In this document: positions 1-6,520 of the stretch, piece after piece | Layout of the letters: every line of letters begins with the position of its first letter | Numbering within the stretch: the stretch's first letter is position 1 | Source of the DNA: Oxalobacteraceae bacterium | GTDB lineage: Bacteria; Pseudomonadota; Gammaproteobacteria; Burkholderiales; Burkholderiaceae_D | Length of the DNA stretch: 7,733 nucleotides | Reading direction: 5' to 3' | Assembly: GCA_027485535.1 (NCBI GenBank) | Contig: JAIXQV010000076.1 | Span: 1 to 7,733 of the forward strand | Translations under genes and position numbers: made by a program | Notes under the pieces: generated by a model | Told to the model about the DNA's origin: nothing | The model's database searches: none | Seen by the model: only the letters and a program-made list of their open reading frames with translations

Positions 1-617
1 GCGCTGTGTCGCACACCATGAACTGCTTCGCTAACGAATCGTTCATGGACGAGCTGGCACACGCTGCTGGTAAGGATCCAGTCAAGTACCGCATGGAGCT
101 GCTCAGCAAAGAGCCGCGCTTTGCGAACGTGCTGAAGATCGCTGCTGACAAAGCAGGCTGGGGCAAGAAACTGCCTGCAGGCCGTGCATTGGGCGTCGCG
201 CTGATGGAAGGCTATGGTACTTACATGGCTCAAATCGCCGAAGTCTCGGTCAATGGTGGCGATATCAAGGTGCACAAAGTCACCGTGGTTTGCGATTGCG
301 GCCGCATGGTGAACCCAGGCATCGTTCGTCAGCAGCTCGAGTCCGGTATCGTCTATGGCCTGTCGCACGCGCTGTACAGCGACATCACCTTGACCAACGG
401 TCGTGTTGATCAAAACAACTTCAATGACTTCCGTATCCTGCGTAGCACCGAGACGCCGGCAATGGACATCACTTTGGTTGAGAGCACTGAGAAGCCAGGT
501 GGCACGGGTGAGCCGTCCACGTCGCTGATCGCACCAGCTGTTGCGAACGCGGTGTTTACTGCAACAGGCAAGCGCCTGCGCAGCATGCCATTCGCAAAGG
601 CAATGAAGTCCGCTTAA
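1..617 (+). CDS. Molybdopterin-binding large subunit of a xanthine dehydrogenase/isoquinoline 1-oxidoreductase family enzyme, C-terminal part
   Basis: This is the last 204 codons of a gene that begins before the window; the frame is open from base 3 and stops with TAA at 615-617. The protein resembles the C-terminal Mo-binding domain of IorB-type subunits: a segment reading NCFANESFMDELAHAAGKDP, a GRALGVALMEGYGTYMAQIAEV strand region split over about residues 59-80, VVCDCGRMVNPGIVRQQLESG near residues 94-114, and the motif GGTGEPSTSLIAPAVANAV near 165-183. In this superfamily the glutamate of the G-x-GEP motif is the base that activates water at the molybdenum centre, so the visible part keeps its catalytic residue. 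Such enzymes hydroxylate N-heterocycles or oxidise aldehydes with a separate 2Fe-2S small subunit. The substrate cannot be read from this fragment. The XdhC homologue downstream fits a molybdoenzyme locus. Family call is firm, the precise enzyme is not. Confidence 0.9.
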   Translation, partial: AVSHTMNCFANESFMDELAHAAGKDPVKYRMELLSKEPRFANVLKIAADKAGWGKKLPAGRALGVALMEGYGTYMAQIAEVSVNGGDIKVHKVTVVCDCGRMVNPGIVRQQLESGIVYGLSHALYSDITLTNGRVDQNNFNDFRILRSTETPAMDITLVESTEKPGGTGEPSTSLIAPAVANAVFTATGKRLRSMPFAKAMKSA

Positions 618-641
618 TCGGACTTCTCGCCTGAAGGGCTG

Positions 642-677
642 AATGCCCTCCCTTGCATGCAAGGGAGGGCATTTTTT
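642..677 (+). terminator. Rho-independent terminator after the molybdoenzyme subunit gene
   Basis: The 32 bases at 642-673 form a perfect palindrome: 13 base pairs (AATGCCCTCCCTT with its complement) around the 6-base loop GCATGC, followed by a run of six T at 672-677. It starts 24 bases after the stop codon. The T run is on the + side only; the other flank has no comparable tract, so it should work in the + direction and end the upstream transcript before xdhC. Confidence 0.93.
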
Positions 678-813
678 CTACATCAATCGTTTTCTGAAGC
701 TGGTCTACAGGCGTTATCGTCTTTTCGATCAGAAAGGCGCTGTCGGTGTGACAGGGCGACCTGATTTTCTGCTGACTGAATGTTGTCGAGATTGAAGAAG
801 AGCTTAAGCAAAG
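678..813 (+). other. Leader region of the xdhC-family gene, no gene seen
   Basis: These 136 bases lie between the terminator and the start of the XdhC-family gene. Because the terminator isolates the upstream transcript, a promoter for the downstream gene is expected here, but I do not see a convincing -35/-10 pair. The only structure I noticed is a 5-base dyad, CTGTC-GGTGT-GACAG at 740-754, too short to name as an operator. A purine-rich stretch GAAGAAGAG (794-802) about 11 bases before the start codon at 814 is the probable ribosome binding site, somewhat far away. Confidence 0.4.
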
Positions 814-1854
814 ATGGATAGCATCGACCTCGAAGTACTCAAGACCTGCAGCGACTGGATCGCCGCGGGCAAGCAATGTGAACTCGTGACCGTGATCCGG
901 ACTTGGGGATCTAGCCCGCGCCCTGAGGGGGCAACTCTGGGCATCTGCGAGGATGGGCGCGTCGTTGGATCGGTATCGGGTGGTTGCATCGAAGATGACC
1001 TGATCGCGCGCGCACATGAGAGCGGAATTACACGCACCCAGCCAGAGATCGTCACCTATGGCATCACTGCTGATGAGGCGCATCGTTTTGGGTTGCCGTG
1101 TGGCGGCACGATACAACTGGCCATCGAGCCGCTGTCTGCGCTCAGCCGTATCGACGAACTGATCACCAAGCTGGGCCAAGGCGAGCTGGTGGCACGCCGG
1201 GTTGATCTTCAAAGTGGTGAGGTCACGCTAGGCCCGGCCAAGGCAGGCATGAGCCTGCAGGTGTCGGAAGCGGCATTGACCACGATTCATGGACCGCGCT
1301 GGCGTTTGCTGATCATTGGCGCTGGGCAGTTATCGCGCTTCCTGGCGCAGATCGCGGTGGGCATGGACTACGCTGTCACCGTCTGTGACCCGCGCGAAGA
1401 GTACCGCGATGGCTGGTCAGTCGAGGGCGTCCATGTGGTGCATGCGATGCCGGATGATCTGGTGATGGACATGCGATTGGATAGCCGCTCGGCGGTAGTC
1501 GCGCTCACGCATGACCCCAAGCTGGATGATTTGGCGCTGATGGAGGCGCTGAAGTCAGAGGCTTTTTATGTCGGCGCGATTGGCTCGCGCTCGAATGACC
1601 AAAAGCGTCGCGAGCGTTTGTTGGAGTTCGATCTGACGCCTGAGCAACTAGCCAAGCTGCACGGCCCGATTGGCGTTTACATCGGCAGCAAGACACCGTC
1701 AGAGATTGCCATCTCGATCCTGGCAGAACTGACTGCTGTTAAAAACAGTGTTGAGCTGCCCGACATCATGCAGGTACGCACCGCCAAAGAGGCAGCAAAC
1801 ACCGAGGCCAGTCCGGACGCCTGCTTGCTCGATCCTGCGCAGCGCATCGTCTGA
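814..1854 (+). CDS. XdhC/CoxI-family molybdoenzyme maturation protein
   Basis: This 346-residue protein has the two-domain layout of the XdhC family. The N-terminal XdhC_CoxI domain carries GSSPRPEGATLGI (residues 32-44), GSVSGGCIE (52-60) and GLPCGGTI (93-100). The C-terminal XdhC_C Rossmann domain carries the nucleotide-binding turn IIGAGQLSRFLAQIA (167-181), THDPKLDDLAL (232-242), YVGAIGSRSN (252-261) and HGPIGVYIGSKTPSEIAIS (283-301). In characterised members the protein binds the molybdenum cofactor, protects it and assists its sulfuration and insertion into xanthine dehydrogenase-type enzymes in the cytoplasm. Both conserved cysteines of the N-terminal motifs (C58, C96) are present. The molybdoenzyme subunit just upstream is the natural client, though a strong terminator separates them, so the two are probably transcribed independently. 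The last 35 or so residues beyond the Rossmann domain show no recognisable motif. The start at 814 fits the normal N-terminus of the family. Confidence 0.93.
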   Translation: MDSIDLEVLKTCSDWIAAGKQCELVTVIRTWGSSPRPEGATLGICEDGRVVGSVSGGCIEDDLIARAHESGITRTQPEIVTYGITADEAHRFGLPCGGTIQLAIEPLSALSRIDELITKLGQGELVARRVDLQSGEVTLGPAKAGMSLQVSEAALTTIHGPRWRLLIIGAGQLSRFLAQIAVGMDYAVTVCDPREEYRDGWSVEGVHVVHAMPDDLVMDMRLDSRSAVVALTHDPKLDDLALMEALKSEAFYVGAIGSRSNDQKRRERLLEFDLTPEQLAKLHGPIGVYIGSKTPSEIAISILAELTAVKNSVELPDIMQVRTAKEAANTEASPDACLLDPAQRIV

Positions 1855-1869
1855 CCGAGGCTCATCCCC

Positions 1870-1895
1870 CGCCCCAACGCGACTATGTTGGGGCG
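1870..1895 (+). terminator. Hairpin after xdhC-family gene, probable terminator
   Basis: A 9-base-pair perfect stem (CGCCCCAAC at 1870-1878 pairing with GTTGGGGCG at 1887-1895) encloses the 8-base loop GCGACTAT. It begins 16 bases after the TGA of the XdhC-family gene. The stem is GC-rich enough for an intrinsic terminator, but what follows is AACTTTACG rather than a clean T run, so termination may be partial or the hairpin may mainly protect the 3' end. Confidence 0.6.
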
Positions 1896-1912
1896 AACTT
1901 TACGTAGCTAAT

Positions 1913-1921
1913 TGCTATTCT
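1913..1921 (+). promoter_or_regulatory. Possible extended -10 element for the DUF1289 gene
   Basis: TGCTATTCT has the TG-n of an extended -10 and a hexamer TATTCT that shares 4 of 6 positions with TATAAT. It ends 4 bases before the ATG at 1926, so transcription from it would begin at or very near the start codon and the mRNA would have almost no leader. The absence of any Shine-Dalgarno-like sequence before this ATG agrees with that. No good -35 hexamer pairs with it. Weak evidence from sequence alone. Confidence 0.3.
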
Positions 1922-1925
1922 TTTA

Positions 1926-2108
1926 ATGAACACACCTGTCGAGCGACCCGATACCCCCTGCGTCGCGATTTGCTCCACCACCTTCGATGATATTTGCCGT
2001 GGATGCGGCCGTACCGTTGGTGAGGTGGCCGACTGGGTGTTTATGACAGCTGAAGAAAAAGAGCTGGTCTGGCAGCGCATCCTGGCTGAAGGCTACCCGC
2101 GCCGTTAG
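1926..2108 (+). CDS. DUF1289 domain-containing small protein
   Basis: This 60-residue protein matches the DUF1289 family in length and motif order: TPCVAICSTTFDDICRGCGR at residues 10-29, then a tryptophan region EVADWVFMTAEEKELVWQRI at 33-52. Four cysteines (C12, C16, C24, C27) form a CxxxC...CxxC pattern, which suggests binding of a metal ion or iron-sulfur cluster; this is inferred from spacing, and the family's function is unknown to me. It has no signal peptide or membrane segment, so it should be cytoplasmic. It lies between the molybdenum-cofactor gene and the phosphate operon with hairpin or promoter signals on both sides, and is probably its own transcription unit. The ATG at 1926 lacks a ribosome binding site, but no other start codon lies between it and the conserved TPCVAIC. 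Confidence 0.88.
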   Translation: MNTPVERPDTPCVAICSTTFDDICRGCGRTVGEVADWVFMTAEEKELVWQRILAEGYPRR

Positions 2109-2179
2109 TAACCACTACCGGGTTAAGCCCTATCTGGCGGGGTATGATTTGTTCGCGCCCCGGCCGATTTCAACAGAGC

Positions 2180-2196
2180 GCATGAAAGCGTCATGC
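2180..2196 (+). repeat. Short perfect inverted repeat upstream of the Pho box
   Basis: GCATGA and its exact reverse complement TCATGC flank the 5-base spacer AAGCG. The repeat ends 23 bases before the Pho box. It could be an operator for a dimeric regulator or simply chance; there is no T run, so it is not a terminator. Confidence 0.4.
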
Positions 2197-2219
2197 ATCG
2201 GTAGCGTCCGATGGTGCCT

Positions 2220-2237
2220 CTGTCACAATACTGTCAC
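2220..2237 (+). promoter_or_regulatory. Pho box (PhoB binding site) of the pst-pho operon
   Basis: CTGTCACAATACTGTCAC consists of two identical 7-base repeats CTGTCAC separated by the AT-rich 4-mer AATA. This is the layout of the PhoB site (CTGTCAY, four AT-rich bases, CTGTCAY) with the diagnostic 11-base period. PhoB sites replace the -35 element. Activation by the PhoB protein encoded 3.5 kb downstream would make the operon autoregulated by phosphate starvation. Confidence 0.9.
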
Positions 2238-2247
2238 ACCACGGGGA

Positions 2248-2253
2248 TAGAGT
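2248..2253 (+). promoter_or_regulatory. -10 element of the PhoB-dependent promoter
   Basis: TAGAGT matches TATAAT in 4 of 6 positions and starts after exactly 10 bases following the Pho box, the distance typical of PhoB-activated sigma70 promoters. A weak -10 without a separate -35 is what one expects of an activator-dependent promoter. It would give a leader of roughly 50 bases before pstC. The position is supported by spacing more than by the hexamer itself. Confidence 0.6.
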
Positions 2254-2310
2254 CGGCAGGTTATTTCCCGCCCGACTGGGCAGCCCCAATCTGAAGCGTA
2301 GCAAGAGGCC

Positions 2311-3321
2311 ATGTCGACAATGAGCGTACCAATGACGGATGCAGGGCCTGCATCTATCGCACGGCCCAAAGCGCCACCACCTTCATCCTCCTCCAGCCAG
2401 AAGTGGGAGGATTTCCTCTTTCACAAGCTGACCTTAGCGTTTGCTGCCTTGGTATTACTCATCTTGGCAGGCATCATCGGGTCGCTAGTGGTGGGTGCGT
2501 GGCCGGCATTTGAGCACTTTGGCCCAGGGTTCATTACCCGTATTGAGTGGGATCCCGTCAACGATGAGTACGGCGCACTGATTGCGATTGCGGGTACCGT
2601 CATTTCATCCCTGATTGCTTTGATGATCGCTTTCCCGGTCAGCTTCGGGATTGCGCTTTTTTTGACGGAGATTTGCCCGGTCTGGCTAAAACGTCCGCTT
2701 GGTACCGCAGTTGAGTTGTTGGCGGGGGTGCCCAGCATTATTTACGGTATGTGGGGCTTGTTCGTGTTTGCGCCGCTATTTGCAGATTACGCGCAACCCT
2801 TCCTTAGCGCCACCTTGGGCAAGTTACCGCTAATTGGTGCGCTATTTAATGGCCCGATGATGGGCATCGGTATTCTGACTGCCGGCTTGATCCTGTCGGT
2901 GATGATTATTCCGTTCATTGCTTCGGTGATGCGCGATGTGTTCGATACCTGCCCGGGTGTGTTGAAAGAATCTGCCTACGCCATCGGCTGTACCAGGTGG
3001 GAAGTGGTGCGTCATATCGTGTTGCCTTACACCCGCATCGGTGTCGTCGGTGGCGTCATGCTGGGTCTAGGCCGCGCGCTGGGTGAGACGATGGCGGTGA
3101 CCTTCGTGATTGGTAATGCGCACAAGTTATCTTGGTCCTTATTCGCGCCGGGTAATAGCATTGCGTCGACCTTGGCGAACGAGTTTGCCGAAGCCGAAGC
3201 CGGCTTGCATATGTCTTCTTTATTTGCACTCGGCCTGATTCTGTTTGCCATTACGTTTATCGTGCTGGCAATTGCGAAACTGCTGTTGCTATCACTTGAA
3301 GGCAAGGAGGGCACGAAATGA
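2311..3321 (+). CDS. pstC: Phosphate ABC transporter permease PstC
   Basis: PstC is one of the two inner-membrane permeases of the high-affinity phosphate importer. The 336-residue protein has about six membrane segments (roughly 40-62, 90-118, 132-157, 183-207, 244-266, 302-327). The ABC-coupling EAA loop reads KESAYAIGCTRWEVVRHIVL (219-238), contacting PstB, and GRALGETMAV (254-263) is characteristic of Pst permeases. The first 30 or so residues are a cytosolic proline/serine-rich tail (PPPSSSSS at 23-29 region). Start choice is uncertain: the ATG at 2311 lies only 2 bases after the AAGAGG at 2303-2308, while the in-frame ATG at 2320 (residue 4) has an 11-base gap, neither ideal. It is the first gene of the operon and directly follows the Pho box; the usual pstS is not in front of it. 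Its TGA overlaps the ATG of pstA. Confidence 0.96.
   Translation: MSTMSVPMTDAGPASIARPKAPPPSSSSSQKWEDFLFHKLTLAFAALVLLILAGIIGSLVVGAWPAFEHFGPGFITRIEWDPVNDEYGALIAIAGTVISSLIALMIAFPVSFGIALFLTEICPVWLKRPLGTAVELLAGVPSIIYGMWGLFVFAPLFADYAQPFLSATLGKLPLIGALFNGPMMGIGILTAGLILSVMIIPFIASVMRDVFDTCPGVLKESAYAIGCTRWEVVRHIVLPYTRIGVVGGVMLGLGRALGETMAVTFVIGNAHKLSWSLFAPGNSIASTLANEFAEAEAGLHMSSLFALGLILFAITFIVLAIAKLLLLSLEGKEGTK
3304..3310 (+). promoter_or_regulatory. Strong ribosome binding site for pstA inside pstC
   Basis: AAGGAGG lies within the last codons of pstC, 7 bases before the pstA ATG at 3318. It settles the pstA start and, with the ATGA overlap, indicates coupled translation of the two permeases. Confidence 0.85.
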
Positions 3322-4193
3322 GTACCCTCACAGATCCGTTCCAGTCGGACAACCCGATCTATCGGCGTCGTCTGCTCAGCCACCGAATTGGTATCTCGCT
3401 GTCAGTTTGTGCGATGGCGTTTGGTATTGGTTTCCTGCTCTGGATTTTATCGGTATTGCTGATCAATGGTCTCGGCGCAATCGACCTCGACCTGTTCACC
3501 AAAACCACACCAGCACCAGGCAGCGAAGGCGGCGGGCTGCTCAACCCGATTGTGGGTAGCCTGTTGATGGTGGGTACGGCGACTTTATTCAGCACGCCGA
3601 TTGGTATTTTTGCCGGTATCTATCTTGCCGAGTATGGCCAAGAGAGCAGGTTTGCCCAGATAACACGCTTTGTCACCGACATCATGCTTTCCGCGCCGTC
3701 GATTGTGATTGGCCTGTTTGTATACGCAGTGGTTGTGGCGAATGTCAGGCACTTCTCTGGCTGGGCTGGCAGTATCGCGATCGCCTTGATTGCCATTCCG
3801 GTGGTGGTGCGCACCACCGACAATATGCTGCAGCTAGTACCCACGAGTTTGCGTGAAGCCGCATTTGCATTGGGCGCGCCGCGATGGAAAGTGGCCACCA
3901 TGATACGACTGCGTGCGGTCAAAGCAGGTGTGGTGACAGGTGTTTTGCTGGCAGTTGCCCGTATCTCTGGCGAGACCGCGCCGCTGCTATTCACCGCCTT
4001 GTCGAATCAATTCTATAGCACCGACATGAACCGACCCATGTCTAATCTGCCGGTCGTGATTTTCCAGTTTGCGATGAGTCCCTATGAAAACTGGAAATCG
4101 CTGGCCTGGGGCGGTGCATTGCTGATTACGGTAAGCGTACTTGGCTTGAATATCCTGTCGCGATCGCTGATCAGACAGAACAAGACTAACTGA
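3318..4193 (+). CDS. pstA: Phosphate ABC transporter permease PstA
   Basis: PstA forms the membrane channel of the phosphate importer together with PstC. The 291-residue protein has about six membrane segments (roughly 24-50, 77-104, 120-143, 150-166, 203-222, 261-282). The EAA coupling loop reads REAAFALGAPRWKVATMIRL (179-198), and the following stretch RISGETAPLLFTALSNQFYS (215-234) is nearly invariant in PstA. The glycine-rich loop APGSEGGGLLNPIVGSL (66-82) is also typical. The EAA loop ends in IRLRA rather than the classical LP, which is normal for PstA. Its start codon overlaps the pstC stop in an ATGA and is preceded by a strong AAGGAGG. pstB begins 8 bases after its stop. Confidence 0.96.
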   Translation: MSTLTDPFQSDNPIYRRRLLSHRIGISLSVCAMAFGIGFLLWILSVLLINGLGAIDLDLFTKTTPAPGSEGGGLLNPIVGSLLMVGTATLFSTPIGIFAGIYLAEYGQESRFAQITRFVTDIMLSAPSIVIGLFVYAVVVANVRHFSGWAGSIAIALIAIPVVVRTTDNMLQLVPTSLREAAFALGAPRWKVATMIRLRAVKAGVVTGVLLAVARISGETAPLLFTALSNQFYSTDMNRPMSNLPVVIFQFAMSPYENWKSLAWGGALLITVSVLGLNILSRSLIRQNKTN

Positions 4194-4201
4194 GGTTAAG
4201 C

Positions 4202-5008
4202 ATGATCAATATCGCGACGCTGAACGAGGCCAAACCCACCACGGCAACCGATCTCAAGCCCATCATTAAAGTGAAGGCTCTGGATTTTTATTACGGCGGC
4301 TTCCAAGGCCTGAAGCAAATCAATCTCGATGTTTTCGAAGGCAAGGTCACCGCCTTCATCGGACCCTCTGGCTGCGGTAAATCGACGCTGTTGCGCACCT
4401 TCAACCGCATGTACGACTTGTATCCGGGGCAGCGTGCCGAGGGCGAGATTGTCTTCAATGATCGGAACATTCTCGACAAGGATGTCGACGTTAATGTGCT
4501 GCGTGCCAAGGTTGGCATGGTGTTTCAGAAGCCGACGCCGTTCCCAATGTCGATTTATGAAAACATTGCGTTTGGTGTTCGCCTCTATGAAAACCTGTCA
4601 AAAGGTGAGATGGATGAGCGCGTGGAGTGGGCGCTGAATAAGGCAGCGCTTTGGGGTGAGGTCAAAGATAAGCTCGGCAAGAGTGGCTTGTCGCTGTCGG
4701 GTGGTCAGCAGCAGCGCTTGTGTATCGCACGTGGCGTTGCAGTCAAACCTGACGTGCTTTTGCTCGATGAACCGACCTCAGCACTCGACCCGATCTCCAC
4801 CGTGAAAATCGAAGAGCTGATCAGCGAGCTGAAAGAGGATTACACCATCGCTATCGTTACCCATAACATGCAGCAAGCAGCCCGCTGCTCAGACTTTACC
4901 GCGTACATGTATTTGGGCGAATTGGTTGAGTTCGGTGAAACGGACGGTATCTTCTTGAATCCGACCAAGAAAGAAACCCAAGACTACATTACCGGCCGCT
5001 TCGGCTAA
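4202..5008 (+). CDS. pstB: Phosphate ABC transporter ATP-binding protein PstB
   Basis: PstB hydrolyses ATP to drive phosphate import through PstC-PstA and also relays transport status to PhoU and PhoR. All ABC ATPase motifs are intact in the 268 residues: Walker A GPSGCGKST (54-62), Q-loop VFQKPTPFPMSIYENIAFG (107-125), signature LSGGQQQRL (165-173), Walker B VLLLDEP (185-191), D-loop SALD (193-196) and the H-loop histidine in VTHNMQQAAR (H221). The FNRMYDLYPGQRAEGEI segment (67-83) and the C-terminal ending NPTKKETQDYITGRFG are specific to PstB. About 20 residues precede the first core strand, a little longer than the shortest homologues. A GAGG at 4192-4195, overlapping the pstA stop, supports the ATG at 4202. 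phoU follows after 13 bases. Confidence 0.97.
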   Translation: MINIATLNEAKPTTATDLKPIIKVKALDFYYGGFQGLKQINLDVFEGKVTAFIGPSGCGKSTLLRTFNRMYDLYPGQRAEGEIVFNDRNILDKDVDVNVLRAKVGMVFQKPTPFPMSIYENIAFGVRLYENLSKGEMDERVEWALNKAALWGEVKDKLGKSGLSLSGGQQQRLCIARGVAVKPDVLLLDEPTSALDPISTVKIEELISELKEDYTIAIVTHNMQQAARCSDFTAYMYLGELVEFGETDGIFLNPTKKETQDYITGRFG

Positions 5009-5021
5009 TACGGAGAACATC

Positions 5022-5732
5022 ATGCCGAATGAACACTCGTCGCGCCAGTACGAGCAAGATCTCGAGGCAATCCGCTCGCGCGTTTTGCAAATGGGCGGTT
5101 TGGTTGAGAAACAATTTTTTGACGCGTTGGCTTGTTTCCGTGTGCTTGATGCCAGAGAAGCAGATCGTATCAAGGCTGCTGATATCGAGGTGAATCAGAT
5201 GGAGGTCGCGCTAGATGATGCCTGTAGCCATTTGATCGTCAAGCGTCAGCCAGCTGCGAATGATCTTCGCACGGTCATGGCCACCATCAAGGTCATTACG
5301 GATCTTGAGCGTATCGGCGATGAAGCAACCAAGATCGCACGCGCTGCCGCACAAATGCATCAGCGCGGATTGGTGCCTATCGCGCATGAAGACACGATAC
5401 GCGTGATGGCAGATCATGCGGGCAAGCTACTGCACGAGTCGCTGGATGCTTTCGCTCGGCTTGACCACAAGCTGGCTACCCGCCTGATCATTGATGATGA
5501 AAAAGTCGACAACGAGTTTCGCATCGTGATGCGGAATGTCATCACCTTCATGATGGAAGATCCGCGCACGATTTCAGCATCGCTTGATACGCTGTGGGTT
5601 GCCAAGGCGATTGAGCGCATCGGTGATCATGCAAAAAACATTGCCGAGTATGTGGTGTATATCGTCGAGGGCAAGGATATTCGCCACACGGATTACGCCT
5701 TGCAACAGGGTGCCGCAACAAGCGGTAGTTGA
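5022..5732 (+). CDS. phoU: Phosphate signalling protein PhoU
   Basis: PhoU is a cytoplasmic helical regulator that, with the Pst transporter, keeps PhoR inactive when phosphate is sufficient. The 236-residue protein has the family's two repeated three-helix bundles, each with its metal-binding signature: DLERIGDEATKIA (94-106) in the first repeat and AIERIGDHAKNIAEYVVYIV (196-215) in the second, the latter followed by EGKDIRH, a conserved PhoU ending. The N-terminal YEQDLEAIRSRVLQMGGLVE (10-29) is the first helix of the fold. Length matches the family. A GGAG at 5012-5015, 6 bases before ATG, supports the start. The stop is 3 bases before the phoB ATG, so phoU and phoB are very likely translated from the same message. 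Confidence 0.97.
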   Translation: MPNEHSSRQYEQDLEAIRSRVLQMGGLVEKQFFDALACFRVLDAREADRIKAADIEVNQMEVALDDACSHLIVKRQPAANDLRTVMATIKVITDLERIGDEATKIARAAAQMHQRGLVPIAHEDTIRVMADHAGKLLHESLDAFARLDHKLATRLIIDDEKVDNEFRIVMRNVITFMMEDPRTISASLDTLWVAKAIERIGDHAKNIAEYVVYIVEGKDIRHTDYALQQGAATSGS

Positions 5733-5735
5733 TTG

Positions 5736-6425
5736 ATGGCTGTGGCTGAACCCACCATCCTGGTTGTTGAAGACGAGCTGCCCATCGTCGAGCTGATCAC
5801 CTTTACCCTCAAAGGTGCAGGGTGGGCGGTTGACGCCGTCAACGATACGGCGAGCGCCTGGGCTTATTTGCAGCAGAAACGTCCTCAGCTGATACTGCTT
5901 GACTGGATGTTGCCGGATCAATCCGGCATCCGTCTGTTGGCGCGCATTCGTGCCGACCGCAACTTCGCCAACCTGCCTGTCATCATGCTGACCGCAAAAA
6001 GCATGGAAGAAGACAAGGTCCAGGGTCTGGAGCAGGGCGCGGATGATTACATCACCAAGCCCTTCTCGCCACGGGAGCTGAATGCCCGTATCAAGGCGCT
6101 GATCCGGCGCAAAACGCCGGAGCATTCCGAGCTTGAAATGCGCGCAGGCGCCCTGACGGTGGATCCGGTCAGTTGCCGTGTCAGCGTGGATGGCCAGGCG
6201 ATCGAGATGGGCCATGCCGAGTTCAAGCTGCTTCGCTTTCTCATCGCTCACCCCGAGCGCGTGTTTACCCGTGGCCAGTTACTCGATAAGGTCTGGGGAG
6301 ACCATGTGGTACTCGAGGAGCGGACTGTCGATGTCCACATCCTCCGGCTGCGCAAAGCCCTGGCACCGGCCGACGGCCTGATCAAGACCGTACGCAGCGT
6401 CGGTTATATGCTGTCGGAGAAGTAG
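5736..6425 (+). CDS. phoB: Phosphate regulon response regulator PhoB
   Basis: PhoB is the DNA-binding regulator that activates Pho-box promoters when phosphorylated by PhoR. The 229 residues comprise a receiver domain (about 5-125) with acidic pocket E12-D13, the phosphorylation site D56 in LILLDWMLPD, the switch T86 in IMLTAK and K108 in ITKPFSPREL, followed by an OmpR/PhoB winged-helix domain (about 133-227) with recognition helix ERTVDVHILRLRKAL (195-209) and the C-terminal wing KTVRSVGYML. The length from the ATG at 5736 is that of the classical PhoB; a TTG one codon upstream is possible but less likely. There is no clear ribosome binding site, so translation is probably coupled to phoU, whose stop lies 3 bases upstream. 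Its likely target site is present at 2220-2237. Confidence 0.97.
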   Translation: MAVAEPTILVVEDELPIVELITFTLKGAGWAVDAVNDTASAWAYLQQKRPQLILLDWMLPDQSGIRLLARIRADRNFANLPVIMLTAKSMEEDKVQGLEQGADDYITKPFSPRELNARIKALIRRKTPEHSELEMRAGALTVDPVSCRVSVDGQAIEMGHAEFKLLRFLIAHPERVFTRGQLLDKVWGDHVVLEERTVDVHILRLRKALAPADGLIKTVRSVGYMLSEK

Positions 6426-6435
6426 CGGTCTCCAG

Positions 6436-6441
6436 TACAAT
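6436..6441 (+). promoter_or_regulatory. Possible -10 element of a phoR promoter
   Basis: TACAAT differs from TATAAT at one position and lies 11 bases after the phoB stop. The bases at the expected -35 position (inside the end of phoB, around 6412-6418, TGTCGGA) match poorly. If active it would give phoR a long leader of about 150 bases. Confidence 0.3.
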
Positions 6442-6520
6442 CGCGCGAGTCAAGATCTGACCGTGCCGCAAGCACAGACAAGACCTTGCTTTCGCCGATC
6501 AGCCCGGGATCGCGCCGCCT

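Larger units (their letters stand above)
2109..2310 (+). other. Regulatory region upstream of the pst-pho operon
   Basis: These 202 non-coding bases hold, in order: a TATGAT hexamer (2143-2148) that matches TATAAT in 5 of 6 positions but has no good -35 partner and could be a basal promoter; a perfect 6-base inverted repeat GCATGA-AAGCG-TCATGC (2180-2196); the Pho box (2220-2237); and a -10-like TAGAGT (2248-2253). No T-tailed hairpin follows the DUF1289 gene, so read-through from that gene into pstC cannot be excluded. Confidence 0.55.

Noticed and set aside
740..754. Dyad CTGTC-GGTGT-GACAG before the XdhC-family gene, considered as a Pho box or operator
   Set aside because: The repeats are inverted, not tandem, and only 5 bases long; there is no 11-base direct period, so it is not a PhoB site and is too short to claim as an operator.
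556..1212. 218-codon open frame on the minus strand overlapping the terminator and the XdhC-family gene
   Set aside because: It runs antisense through a clearly conserved coding region, its translation has no recognisable family motif, and it would have to read through the perfect terminator hairpin.
1922..1927. TTTAAT as -10 box with TTTACG at 1899-1904 as -35 (17-base spacing)
   Set aside because: Spacing and match are good, but the hexamer overlaps the DUF1289 start codon, so the transcript would lack the only plausible start of that gene.
5733..5738. TTG at 5733 as the phoB start
   Set aside because: The ATG at 5736 immediately follows, gives the standard 229-residue length and is the better start codon.
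5574..6251. 225-codon open frame on the minus strand antisense to phoU and phoB
   Set aside because: It is the complement of two strongly conserved genes in a codon-biased region, with no recognisable domain or ribosome binding site of its own.
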